Below are positions 48,248 through 56,763 of a stretch of 64,000 nucleotides of DNA, one piece after another. Under the pieces are notes generated by a model. It had not been told where the DNA came from. It did not search any database and saw only the letters and a program-made list of their open reading frames with translations. The stretch's first letter is position 1. Every line of letters begins with the position of its first letter. The DNA is taken from NCBI GenBank assembly GCA_963742035.1, contig CAVUKH010000004.1, positions 35,586 through 99,585 on the forward strand, read 5' to 3'. Source of the stretch: Bog-473 sp963742035 (GTDB lineage: Bacteria > Actinomycetota > Acidimicrobiia > Acidimicrobiales > RAAP-2). Made by a program: the position numbers and the translations under genes.

Positions 48248-48520
48248 GTGGCACGCGCACGTTCGACATTTGGAAAATTACAGCGCGACCAGGCCAAGAA
48301 GGATCGGGCCAAGGCGAAGATGGATGATCGCATTTCGCGCAAGGAGGACAAGGCCGCGGCCAACGAACAGGCCGTTCCCTCCCCGTCCGCGGACGAGATC
48401 GACCAGACACGCCTGCTCGAGGAATTCGCCGCCCTGCACGAGGACCTGGCCGAAGGCCGCATCTCTCTCGACGACTTCGAGGTCCGCCAGGAGGAGTTGC
48501 GCGCCAAACTGGTCGTCTGA
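48248..48520 (+). CDS. Small charged protein with SHOCT-like C-terminus
   Basis: A 90-residue protein of unknown function. Residues 1-40 are highly basic and lysine-rich (KLQRDQAKKDRAKAKMDDR). The last 35 residues (LLEEFAALHEDLAEGRISLD and following) have the pattern of the short SHOCT motif, in which a leucine helix is followed by G-x-I-S/T-x-x-E/D-F and a second helix. The start is a GTG at 48248 with AAAGGAG 6-7 nt upstream. It lies just after tRNA-Ser(CGA). It could be a nucleic-acid-associated or oligomerisation module; the function is not known. Confidence 0.7.
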   Translation: MARARSTFGKLQRDQAKKDRAKAKMDDRISRKEDKAAANEQAVPSPSADEIDQTRLLEEFAALHEDLAEGRISLDDFEVRQEELRAKLVV

Positions 48521-48565
48521 CCGCGCCGCCGCCCCCGCTGCCCGGCAGACAGGTGTCGCTGCTCC

Positions 48566-49585
48566 TCAGGTGGAGGTCGCGGTGTCGCGCCCCTCGAGCC
48601 ATCGGCGGAAGCCGGCCGCGTTGGAGTGGACGCCGTTCATGATGTCCAACTTCTCCTTTTGCGCCGCGTCGATATCGCCCAGGAGCGGGTCGAAACGATC
48701 CGACAGGGCATCGGCGATGTCGGCACCCTCGCGGTAGGCCTTCTCCGCCGTCTCCGCCCACTGGCGCAGTGTCTCATCGGCCTCGGCCAGGAGCTCCTCC
48801 GGCTGCTCGAGGAGGCCGTAGTGCGCCAGGGCGATGGCCGACGGGCGGCGGGCGGCGAACTTGCCCAGTGAGGTCAGTGCCTGCGCCAGGTCGAAGTCGG
48901 GCGGCGGGGTCGAAGGCCGCAGAACCCCGCCGTCGGGCAGCTTGACACCCACCGCATCGCCGGCGAAGAGCACGCCGCTCAACGAGTCGTGCAGCCCGAC
49001 GTGATGCTTGGCATGTCCCGGCGAGTCGACGACCACCAGGCTGCGTCCCGGGCTCACCTCAATCTCCTCGCCGTCGTCGAGGACATGGAGGCGCTCCGGT
49101 GGTGTCGGGTCGAGCCGGCCGTAGAGGGAGTCGAGCAGCGGTCCGTAGACGCGGGCGGCGGAATCGATCAGGCGGGTGGGGTCAGCCAAATGACGGGCAC
49201 CCTTCTCGTGGACATAGACCTTGGCGGAAGGAAAGGCCCGGGCGACGTCGCCGACGCCACCGGCATGGTCCAGGTGAATGTGCGTCACTGCCACACCGGC
49301 CAGCTCCGCTGGACCCACCCCGATCTGCTCCAGCGCGGCGAGCAGCACCGGTACCGACGTCTGGCTCCCTGTCTCGATCAGCACCGGCGCCGATCCTTCA
49401 ATCAGGTAGCCGGCCGTCACCCGTTCCCAGCCGCCGAGCAGGGTGTCGATCTCGAGCACTCCGGACGCAATGGCGCGGGGCGGTGGGACGGCGGGAAGGG
49501 CGTCGCCGCTCGCTGGGTCGTGGACGTGCAGGCCGGCATCGGCGTGGCGGTGGGCCTGGCCGCCGTGGGCGTGGGTGCCACTCAT
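48566..49585 (-). CDS. MBL-fold metallo-hydrolase with His-rich N-terminus
   Basis: A 339-residue metallo-beta-lactamase-fold hydrolase. The metal motif is VTHIHLDHAGGVGDVARAFP, with further ligands in VVDSPGHAKHHVGL and ALAHYG. Residues 4-22 are unusually His-rich (THAHGGQAHRHADAGLHVH), possibly a metal-acquisition tail. The family resembles glyoxalase II-like or lactonase-like hydrolases; no substrate can be named. I chose the ATG at 49585, just after the GH15 stop. It appears to be the third gene of a marP-GH15-MBL operon. Confidence 0.85.
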   Translation of the reverse strand: MSGTHAHGGQAHRHADAGLHVHDPASGDALPAVPPPRAIASGVLEIDTLLGGWERVTAGYLIEGSAPVLIETGSQTSVPVLLAALEQIGVGPAELAGVAVTHIHLDHAGGVGDVARAFPSAKVYVHEKGARHLADPTRLIDSAARVYGPLLDSLYGRLDPTPPERLHVLDDGEEIEVSPGRSLVVVDSPGHAKHHVGLHDSLSGVLFAGDAVGVKLPDGGVLRPSTPPPDFDLAQALTSLGKFAARRPSAIALAHYGLLEQPEELLAEADETLRQWAETAEKAYREGADIADALSDRFDPLLGDIDAAQKEKLDIMNGVHSNAAGFRRWLEGRDTATST

Positions 49586-49607
49586 TGTGCGTCGGGCCTC
49601 ATGATCG

Positions 49608-51512
49608 TCAGCGCGCCGCCCCGGAGCGGCGGCGAACAGCAACGCGACCGAGGCGCCTCATCCGCCCGATGGTCTCGGTCGTCAGCGTGTTGTCCACCAG
49701 CAGACGCGACCCGTCGTCGCCCAGGCTCAAAGGATCCTGGCCGCTGAGGCGGAAGGCGGAATTGATCAAGGACACGTGCGAGAAGGCTTGGGGGAAGTTG
49801 CCGACGAGGCGGCCGGCCAGCGGGTCGTACTCCTCGGACAACAGCCCCAAATCGTTGCGCAGGGCCAGCAGACGCTCGAAGAGCTCCTCCGCCTCCTCGC
49901 CTCGCCCGATCATGTGGAGGCAGTCGACCATCCAGAACGAACAGGCCAAGAAGGCGCCCTCACGCCCGGTCAGACCGTCGACCGAGCCATCGTCAGAAGT
50001 GCGGTAGCGCAACACGAAGCCGTGGTCCATGAGCTCGCGTTGCAGCACCTCCACCGTGCTCACCACACGCGGGTCGGTCGGCGGGAGGAAGCCGACCAAG
50101 GGGATCATGAGCACGCTGGCGTCGAGCTGGTCCGACCCGTAGTACTGCGTGAAGGCACCGATGTCGGTGTTGTAGCCCTTCTCGCACACCTCGGTGAAGA
50201 TGTCGTTGCGCAGCGCCCGCCACTTGTCGAGCGGTCCGTCGAGCTCGGGCCACTCCTCCAGTGTGCGCACCGCCCGGTCGACGGCGACCCAGGCCATCAC
50301 CTTGGAGTGGGTGAAGTGGCGGCGCGGGCCCCGCACCTCCCAGATGCCGTCGTCGGGCTCCTGCCACCCCTTCTCGAGGAACGTGACCAGCTGCGCCTGG
50401 AGGCCCCACGAGGCTCGGCTCTGCACGCCCTCGGCCTTGGCCGACGCATACAGGGCGGACATGACCTCGCCGTAGACGTCGAGCTGGTACTGGCCCGAGG
50501 CGGCGTTGCCGATGCGGACGGGGGCCGAATCCTCGTAGCCCGGCAGCCACTCGGCCTCCCACTCGTCCAGCCGGCGCTCTCCTCCCGGCCCGTACATGAT
50601 CTGGAGCTTCGACACATCGCCGGCAACGGCGCGGAGCAGCCAGTTGCGCCAGGCCAGGGCTTCGTTGTGGTAGCCGCCGCGCATGAGGGACTCCAGCGTC
50701 AGCGTGGCGTCACGGAGCCAGCAGTAGCGATAGTCCCAGTTGCGATTCCCCCCGAGGGCCTCGGGCAGTGAGGTCGTCGCAGCGGCCACGATGCCACCCG
50801 TCGGGAGGTACGTGAGGGCCTTGAGCGTGATGAGGGAGCGCACCACTGCGTCCTTGTACGGACCCACGTAGCAGCACTGCGTCGCCCATTCCGACCAGTA
50901 AGCCTCGGTGAGGTGCACGGCGTAGTAGCTGTCCAGCGGCGGCGGTGGCTCCTCGTGGGAGGGGTACCACACCAAGGTGAACGGAAACCGCTGGTTCTCC
51001 GTCACGGTGAAATCGGCGACCGTCCGCATGTCCTTCCCCATGGCATCGACCCGGTGCCACAGCGCCACCGAATCCGGACCCGCGGTGAGACGGACCAACC
51101 CGTCGTGCGACGTGACCCAGGGGACCACCTCGCCGTAGTCGAAGCGCACCGCGAGCTCCATGTGCATCTCGACGGTGCCGCTGATGCCCTCCACGGAGCG
51201 CACCAGATGTGGATGACCCTCCCGTACGGGCATGCAGTCGGTGACGCGCACCGTCCCGGTCTTGGTGTCGTATTCGGTCTCGACCACCAGCGTGTCCGGG
51301 CGGTACCAGCGTCGGGTGGCGAGAATTTCCGAGGGGCCCCCGGCGGGGGCAATCTTCCAGAACCCGTGATCCTCGTTGCCCAGGAGCCGGGCGAAGCACG
51401 AGGGGGAGTCGAAATGCGGCAGGCAGAGCCAGTCGATGGAGCCGTCGATGCCCACCAGTGCGGCCGAGTGGAGGTCTCCGATGACGGCGTAATCCTCGAT
51501 GCGCTGGCTCAT
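49608..51512 (-). CDS. Glycoside hydrolase family 15 protein (glucoamylase/trehalase-like)
   Basis: A 634-residue GH15 enzyme of the bacterial cytoplasmic type. The N-terminus IEDYAVIGDLHSAALVGIDG followed by SIDWLCLPHFDSPSCFARLL is characteristic. The (alpha/alpha)6-barrel region carries NRNWDYRYCWLRDATLTLES (general acid region) and, near the C-terminus, FPQAFSHVSLINSAF with the base region. Mycobacterial relatives hydrolyse trehalose, while others act on maltooligosaccharides. It follows marP by 18 bp, yet AAGAAT-GGCCCC-ATG suggests an additional start site of its own. Confidence 0.92.
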   Translation of the reverse strand: MSQRIEDYAVIGDLHSAALVGIDGSIDWLCLPHFDSPSCFARLLGNEDHGFWKIAPAGGPSEILATRRWYRPDTLVVETEYDTKTGTVRVTDCMPVREGHPHLVRSVEGISGTVEMHMELAVRFDYGEVVPWVTSHDGLVRLTAGPDSVALWHRVDAMGKDMRTVADFTVTENQRFPFTLVWYPSHEEPPPPLDSYYAVHLTEAYWSEWATQCCYVGPYKDAVVRSLITLKALTYLPTGGIVAAATTSLPEALGGNRNWDYRYCWLRDATLTLESLMRGGYHNEALAWRNWLLRAVAGDVSKLQIMYGPGGERRLDEWEAEWLPGYEDSAPVRIGNAASGQYQLDVYGEVMSALYASAKAEGVQSRASWGLQAQLVTFLEKGWQEPDDGIWEVRGPRRHFTHSKVMAWVAVDRAVRTLEEWPELDGPLDKWRALRNDIFTEVCEKGYNTDIGAFTQYYGSDQLDASVLMIPLVGFLPPTDPRVVSTVEVLQRELMDHGFVLRYRTSDDGSVDGLTGREGAFLACSFWMVDCLHMIGRGEEAEELFERLLALRNDLGLLSEEYDPLAGRLVGNFPQAFSHVSLINSAFRLSGQDPLSLGDDGSRLLVDNTLTTETIGRMRRLGRVAVRRRSGAAR

Positions 51513-51530
51513 GGGGCCATTCTTGCCGGT

Positions 51531-52715
51531 TCAGCCCGAGATGCAGGGCCCGGTGCTGACGGCGGCGTGACGCGGTTCCGCCTGCTGGACTCGGGAGAGC
51601 ACTCCGGGGGACGTCAGCGCATACCCCACATTCGGGTAGACGGTGGAGCGGGAGAACACGACACCGATCACTTGGCCTCCCGACCCGAGCAGGGGTCCAC
51701 CCGAGTTTCCGGGCAGCACCGTGGCGTCGAGGGCATAGACCCCCCTCGTAACCGAACCGTTGTTGTAAATGTCCTTGCCGATGGCCGTGACCTCCTCGGT
51801 CACGCCGGCGGCACCGATGGTCAGGCCGCGGTCTTCGGGATAGCCGAGGAGTGCGGCCTGCGTCCCCCGGGGGACCACGCTCGAGCTGATGGTCAGCGCC
51901 GGTCCCAGGGGCGCGTTGGTCCGCAGGATCGCCAGGTCGAAGTCGGGGTCGAACAGCACGGGCGTCGCGTTGTACGGGGTGTTGCCGAGCAGCACCTGCG
52001 TGCTGCCGTCGCTCTCGCCCGCCACCACGTGGGCGTTGGTGGCCACCAACCCCGGGCCGACGACGAAGCCCGAACCCTCCTGCTCGCTGCTGCACGCCGT
52101 GCCGAGGATCTTGACCGTGGAGAAGACCGCCGGGTCGGCCAGCGCCTTGGTCTCCGCGTCGGTGGGGGTCGAGACCGCGGGTGTCGACGGCGGCGTCAGC
52201 GACGAGAACACCTGCGGGAATCCCTGGTCGTTCAGGAAGGTCTGCAGGTCGTTGAAGATGGAAGGGGCCTGCGGCAACACCCCGTCGATGGAGTGGAGGA
52301 TGTCCGAACGAGCCACCGCGGCATCGAGCGACGTGAACCGGCTGTTGGGGGAAAGGATCACCGCCGCCACCACCCACACGGAGAAAAGCACGGCGACGAC
52401 GGCCACACCGACGCCCAGAACGGAATCGACGCTCCCCAGGTGGTGCCGGCGCACCGTGACGTTGCCCCAGGTGCCGATGACGCGGCCGGCGGAGCCCAGC
52501 GCCAACGCGGTGAAGAGGACCAGCGAGACGACCAGGACGGAGCGGGTGGTGTCGCCGTGCCCACTGTCGAGCAGCGGCACCCAGACCAGGGTGCCGAGCA
52601 GAAATCCGAGAAAGAACCCGCCGAAGGTGAGGAGCTGGACGACGGCCCCGAGCCGCAGTCCGTGGACGGCCGCCAGCACCATCAGCCCGATGATCAACAG
52701 GTCGACCCAATCCAC
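51531..52715 (-). CDS. MarP-like membrane serine protease (CvpA-type membrane domain plus trypsin fold)
   Basis: A 394-residue protein, the same architecture and size as mycobacterial MarP. Four membrane helices of the CvpA type occupy residues 1-150 (VDLLIIGLMVLAAVHGLRLG is the first). The periplasmic protease has its His in ATNAHVVAGE, Asp in PDFDLAILRT and Ser in VLPGNSGGPLLGSGG. MarP protects against acid and oxidative stress by cleaving a cell-wall hydrolase. The GTG at 52715 follows TACCCT by 7 nt, a leaderless start. The long upstream frame is not coding. Confidence 0.9.
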   Translation of the reverse strand: MDWVDLLIIGLMVLAAVHGLRLGAVVQLLTFGGFFLGFLLGTLVWVPLLDSGHGDTTRSVLVVSLVLFTALALGSAGRVIGTWGNVTVRRHHLGSVDSVLGVGVAVVAVLFSVWVVAAVILSPNSRFTSLDAAVARSDILHSIDGVLPQAPSIFNDLQTFLNDQGFPQVFSSLTPPSTPAVSTPTDAETKALADPAVFSTVKILGTACSSEQEGSGFVVGPGLVATNAHVVAGESDGSTQVLLGNTPYNATPVLFDPDFDLAILRTNAPLGPALTISSSVVPRGTQAALLGYPEDRGLTIGAAGVTEEVTAIGKDIYNNGSVTRGVYALDATVLPGNSGGPLLGSGGQVIGVVFSRSTVYPNVGYALTSPGVLSRVQQAEPRHAAVSTGPCISG

Positions 52716-52722
52716 CGCTGCG

Positions 52723-52728
52723 AGGGTA
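52723..52728 (-). promoter_or_regulatory. -10 element of a leaderless transcript (marP-like gene)
   Basis: TACCCT on the minus strand ends 7 nt before the GTG at 52715. It is only 34 bp from the -10 TATTCT of the divergent lipoprotein gene, so the two promoters share their upstream sequence. Confidence 0.5.
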
Positions 52729-52762
52729 TCGAACGGTGCACCGGGAAATGCAGCCCCGCCGC

Positions 52763-52768
52763 TATTCT
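52763..52768 (+). promoter_or_regulatory. -10 element of the Asp-box lipoprotein gene
   Basis: TATTCT ends 9 nt before the in-frame GTG at 52778. It faces away from the marP-like promoter at 52723-52728. Confidence 0.45.
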
Positions 52769-52777
52769 CGTCGTGCC

Positions 52778-54028
52778 GTGCTCCCACGCCCCGTGTTTCG
52801 CCACTGGCGTGTCCGGCGACGCAGCGGCGGGCTGTGCGTGGTTCTTGCGGCCGTCGCCATCGCAGCGTCGGGCTGTGCGCTGACCGGACACCCGGCTTCG
52901 ACCACGGAGGCGCACGTCCTCGGCGAGGCCAAGGGAACTCCCCTGGCGATCGGTCAGCCGACCCCGAGCGGCACCGGCGAGCTCGGGGCGGTCTCGTGCG
53001 CCACGACACGTCGCTGTTGGGCCGTCGGCGTCGCCGGCCCCAATCCCGCGCCCCCCACCGGGGCGACGGTGATCGCCGCCACCACCAACGGCGGCACGAC
53101 CTGGAAAGCACAGCAGGTCGCGGGTGGGAGCACCCCGCAGCTGAGCGGCGTGTCCTGTCCCACGTCGACAGCGTGCATGGCGGTCGGTTCCAACGGGGCG
53201 TCGCTCCCAGGGAGCGGCGTCGTCATCACGACGAGCGACGCGGGAGCGACCTGGGCCGTGGTGGGCTCGCCGCAGAACGCGCTGGTCGTCTCGAGCGTCA
53301 CCTGCGCCAGCCCGTCCGACTGCACCGTCATCGTCAGTGACGGCACGTCCACGTGGGCCGCGCACAGCCCCGACTTCGGCCAGAGTTGGCAGCAGCAGGG
53401 CAACCTGCCGGCGGGCTTCCTGCCCGAGAACGACCTGACGTGCATAGCCGGCGGCACATGCATTGACGCGGGCTATGTCCCGACGAGCAACGGTCACGGA
53501 CAAGGAGCAGTGGCCGTGAGCGCGGACGGAGGGCAGACGTGGACGTTGGCATCGGTGCCCTCGGGGGCCGGGGTGCTGCAGAGCACGGCCTGTCTGTCCA
53601 CCTCGATCTGCCTCGCAGGCGGGACCACCGGCACCACCGTCAGCGACGTCGTCCCCGCCAAGGGCCAGCTGCTGCGAAGTGTGGACGGAGGGCATACGTG
53701 GGTGTCCACGACCGCCGCGCTTCCGGTCGAGGACGTCTACGGACTGGCCTGCCCGTCGACGGACCAGTGCGCCATGGTGGGAACCGAGTGGTTCGGCCTC
53801 CCGGCCGTCGGCGTGGGCGCCGTCGGCCAGAGCATCGATGCCGGGGTGACCTTCCAGGGCTCGACCACCTCCTACATCCCCTTCACCCTGACGGCCGTGT
53901 CGTGCCCGTCGGTCGACGCCTGCATTGCCGTCGGTGGCCACACGGTGGCCCGCATCACGCTCCGTCAGCCCAAGGCGCACCCGGCGGGAACGGGGTCACG
54001 GGCGACCACCACCAGCTCCAGCACGTAG
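52778..54028 (+). CDS. Lipoprotein with Asp-box (BNR/Ycf48-like) beta-propeller
   Basis: A 416-residue secreted lipoprotein. The signal peptide has a basic start (RHWRVRRRSGG), a hydrophobic core (LCVVLAAVAIAA) and the lipobox ASGC. The mature part is a repeat protein: units with a cysteine pair (SCATTRRCWAVG, SCPTSTACMAVG, TCASPSDCTVIV and others) alternate with Asp-box loops such as SADGGQTWTLAS and SVDGGHTWVSTT, giving a six- or seven-bladed propeller. Such proteins bind partners or glycans at the cell surface; the ligand is unknown. The frame is open from 52736, but the GTG at 52778 follows the promoter. Confidence 0.8.
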   Translation: MLPRPVFRHWRVRRRSGGLCVVLAAVAIAASGCALTGHPASTTEAHVLGEAKGTPLAIGQPTPSGTGELGAVSCATTRRCWAVGVAGPNPAPPTGATVIAATTNGGTTWKAQQVAGGSTPQLSGVSCPTSTACMAVGSNGASLPGSGVVITTSDAGATWAVVGSPQNALVVSSVTCASPSDCTVIVSDGTSTWAAHSPDFGQSWQQQGNLPAGFLPENDLTCIAGGTCIDAGYVPTSNGHGQGAVAVSADGGQTWTLASVPSGAGVLQSTACLSTSICLAGGTTGTTVSDVVPAKGQLLRSVDGGHTWVSTTAALPVEDVYGLACPSTDQCAMVGTEWFGLPAVGVGAVGQSIDAGVTFQGSTTSYIPFTLTAVSCPSVDACIAVGGHTVARITLRQPKAHPAGTGSRATTTSSST

Positions 54029-54202
54029 CGCTCCCTCCCTGGTCACGGCACCGGTCGTCATCGGAAAGGCGGCCTCTTCGTCGGAGAAAGGATCCCTCGT
54101 CAGAGGAGTCATTCCCCCGTAGGATCAGGGCCGGAACGAGACCGTGATTGGAAGCGTGCGGGGGTACGCGGACTCCCGTCGCCCGAGGGATGGAGGAGCG
54201 TC

Positions 54203-54843
54203 ATGGCCCAGACGTGCCCGCAGTGTCAGAACGTCGCCGCCGATGCGGCAACGACCTGCCCGAGTTGTGGGAGCTCGCTCGCCGGACCCACGACGACCCC
54301 ACAAGATGCTCCAGCCACCGGTGCTCCAGCCACCGGTGCTCCAGCCACCGGTGCTCCAGCCACGTGCTCAGCCAGCGTGCTCCCGCAGCAGCCGCCGGTG
54401 CGTCCACCGTGCCGGCATTCAAGTTCGAAGCGGCCCGCTGGTCTCTCGCCGACCGCATCTCGGGCGTGGCGACGGTCGTGCTGTTCATCTCACTGTTCCT
54501 CGCCTGGTTCGGTGTCAGCGTGATCGGCATCACCGTGACGGCGAGTGGTGTCTCCGCTCACGGATTCCTCTATCTCGTGATGATCATCTGCATCCTGATC
54601 GTGGCCTATCTGGTGCTGCGGGCCGGCTGGGAGGAATTGCCGGGCGGGATCAACCTGCCGCACCTCATCACCATGATGGTGGCGACGCTGATCAACCTCG
54701 TGCTCGTGTTCATCGCCTTCATCGACAAGCCGGGTGGGTCCGGCGTGGGCTGGGAGTTCGGGGCCTTCCTGGCTCTCATCGCGGCCGTCGTGGCCGCCGT
54801 GCCCTATGCAATCCCCCAGGTGCGCGCCAAGACGATGCCCTGA
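54203..54843 (+). CDS. Zinc-ribbon membrane protein, apparently frameshifted at a tandem repeat
   Basis: The ATG at 54203 has a strong GGAGGAG six bases upstream and begins a zinc ribbon (TCPQCQNVAADAATTCPSCG). A Pro/Ala linker encoded by 15-bp repeats (APATG units) follows. In this frame translation then runs into nonsense and stops at 54523. The expected continuation is in another frame: QRAPAAAAGASTVPAFKFEA, then four membrane helices (VATVVLFISLFLAWFGVSVI is the first) to 54843. The span is one base short of a multiple of three (213 residues if repaired). The break lies at 54353-54375. Function unknown; topology is a cytoplasmic zinc ribbon on a four-helix membrane domain. Confidence 0.75.
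54308..54364 (+). repeat. 15-bp tandem repeat in the zinc-ribbon gene
   Basis: Three perfect copies of GCTCCAGCCACCGGT (54308-54352) and a degenerate fourth that loses CG. They encode APATG units in the zinc-ribbon frame. The degenerate copy coincides with the frame break. Confidence 0.9.
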
Positions 54844-54851
54844 CCCACTCC

Positions 54852-56624
54852 TCAGCTGCGCATGGCGGCGAGGAGCAAGCCCGGGATCTTCGCCGCAGAG
54901 GGCTCGGCCTCGAAGGCCACGAACCGTCGCATGACGTCGTAGGACCCGGCGGCCGTGGCGAACCAGGGCGGCTTGGGCCGGGCCCGGAAGGGGCCGCGCA
55001 CGATCGACTTCTGCGGGCGGCCGAACATCGCCGAGTTGCCGACGACCCCGGTGCCGGACTGGATGTCGGTGCGCGCGTGCCCGGGGTACGCCCCCCAGCT
55101 CGTCAGGCCCATGGCGAACGACAGGGCATGCCAGACGTTGACGCCGATGGAGCCGTAGCGTAGGTCGGCCACGGCCCGGTCGACGCTCTGGGCCACACCC
55201 TGGTCCTTGAGGGATGAAGGGCTGACGATGATGGTCGCCCCCAGCGTCCCCCACACGACGTCGTTGCAGAATGCCGTGGCGGCGTCGACGAAGGCCGCCG
55301 GCGACGGGGCGGTCAGGGCCGTCTCGGCCACCTCCCCGAAGAACGACTCCACGTTGAAGCAGATGTCTCCCGTCTGGCCCGGGGGGACACCACGGATGAA
55401 CGTCCACGGCAGCGCGTCGTCCGGCCCGGTGCCGTACTCCTCGGCCTCGGGGTGGGCGCCGACGAAGGCATCACGCCGGTCCCCGGCTCCGGGGTAGTAG
55501 GCCCGGCGGGTGGTGATGCCGACCAGGGTCTGCGTCAATGCGCCGAGAAACGCCTCGCGCTGGGGCCAGGCCGCGTGCGTCACCACGAGCCGGGCGGAAA
55601 CGCAGTTGAAGCCGGCGTTGTTCACCAACATGGTGGCGACGTGCTCGGCCTGATAGAGCAGCTCGGGCAGCGACCACATGCCCGGCACCACGATCACGGG
55701 TGACACGCTGCCCAACTCGGCCGTGACCGGCTTGTCCAGCGCCGGTTGGTCGGCATCCTTGCGCCGAGCGCCCTCGGGCCCGGTGCCGAAGACGACCGCG
55801 TCGTATGTCTTGTCCGAACCGGTGATGTGCACCTCGTCGATCCGGGCGTGCCCCGTGAGGTACTGGCCCACCGCGGCGCCACCGTCGACGATGCGCAGCA
55901 CGCCGGCATCGAGCAGCGCTGCCAGGGCGCGGCGCCAGTGGGGCATCAGGTAGTCGTTCACGGGATTGGCCTTCATCACGACGACCTTGCCCTCGACGAA
56001 GAGCTTGGAGAGGACGTCGCGCGGCCCGAGCGATGCCACGTTGCCGGCCGCGAGCACCAGCGCCGTCCCGGCATGGCCCAGCGGGTCGGCGTACGCGGCG
56101 GCCTGTCCGGCGACGAGCCCGTCCCGGGTGACACCGGGCTGCATGTAGATCTCTGCGGTCGTCTGGGGGAAGGTGATCCGGTCGAACGCGCTGGCGGGGA
56201 AGACCTGCACCCGCAGGCGGCCGTCCGCCGCCTCGCGCACCGGTCCGGCGAAGGACGGCTTCCCGCCCTTGGCGATGTCGCGCAGCGCGTCATGCAGCAG
56301 GCGGGCCATGCGGACGAACGTCCCGATACCGGTGAACAACTCCTCGCCCGCCTCGGTCGTACCCGGCGTCAGTCCCTTGGCCGCGCAGGCGGCCGCCAGC
56401 CAGTCATCCGACGCGGCCATGGTGTCGGTGATCACCTGCTGGAGAAGGTCGGCACGGGCGGCGGCATCCGTGGCGGCCCAGGTGCCGGCGTGGTCGGCGA
56501 CGCCCTGCACGATCGCATCGAGTGCAGTCGGGTCGACCGGCGCCACCGGCGTCGACGACCCTGCCTGGCCCGGTGCGGCCTGATCGCCGGTCGGGGCCAC
56601 CGCACCCCGGCTCGCGATGGTCAT
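54852..56624 (-). CDS. Aldehyde dehydrogenase family protein
   Basis: A 590-residue member of the ALDH superfamily, longer than the usual 480-500. The catalytic cysteine is in NNAGFNCVSARLVV and the Glu region is VTAELGSVSPVIVVPGMWSL; NAD-binding features include VVVMKANPVNDYLMPHWRRA and VHITGSDKTYDAV. The standard ELGGK and GQxC motifs are modified, so it belongs to a divergent branch whose substrate cannot be named. The ATG at 56624 has GGGGAG upstream. The reading frame continues 5' over the LLM gene but is not coding there. It is convergent with the zinc-ribbon gene (8-bp gap). Confidence 0.85.
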   Translation of the reverse strand: MTIASRGAVAPTGDQAAPGQAGSSTPVAPVDPTALDAIVQGVADHAGTWAATDAAARADLLQQVITDTMAASDDWLAAACAAKGLTPGTTEAGEELFTGIGTFVRMARLLHDALRDIAKGGKPSFAGPVREAADGRLRVQVFPASAFDRITFPQTTAEIYMQPGVTRDGLVAGQAAAYADPLGHAGTALVLAAGNVASLGPRDVLSKLFVEGKVVVMKANPVNDYLMPHWRRALAALLDAGVLRIVDGGAAVGQYLTGHARIDEVHITGSDKTYDAVVFGTGPEGARRKDADQPALDKPVTAELGSVSPVIVVPGMWSLPELLYQAEHVATMLVNNAGFNCVSARLVVTHAAWPQREAFLGALTQTLVGITTRRAYYPGAGDRRDAFVGAHPEAEEYGTGPDDALPWTFIRGVPPGQTGDICFNVESFFGEVAETALTAPSPAAFVDAATAFCNDVVWGTLGATIIVSPSSLKDQGVAQSVDRAVADLRYGSIGVNVWHALSFAMGLTSWGAYPGHARTDIQSGTGVVGNSAMFGRPQKSIVRGPFRARPKPPWFATAAGSYDVMRRFVAFEAEPSAAKIPGLLLAAMRS

Positions 56625-56763
56625 GTCACGCTCCCCTCTGCGCCGCTCGCCGCCGCCCGAGGAAGTCCGGTCGGCTGGCCCGGCCGGGTGCCAGCGTACC
56701 GAGCGACCCGCCGCGCCGATCGGGGCGCCGGGCCCGGTACCGGAGCAGGCGCGCTCCGCCTGG

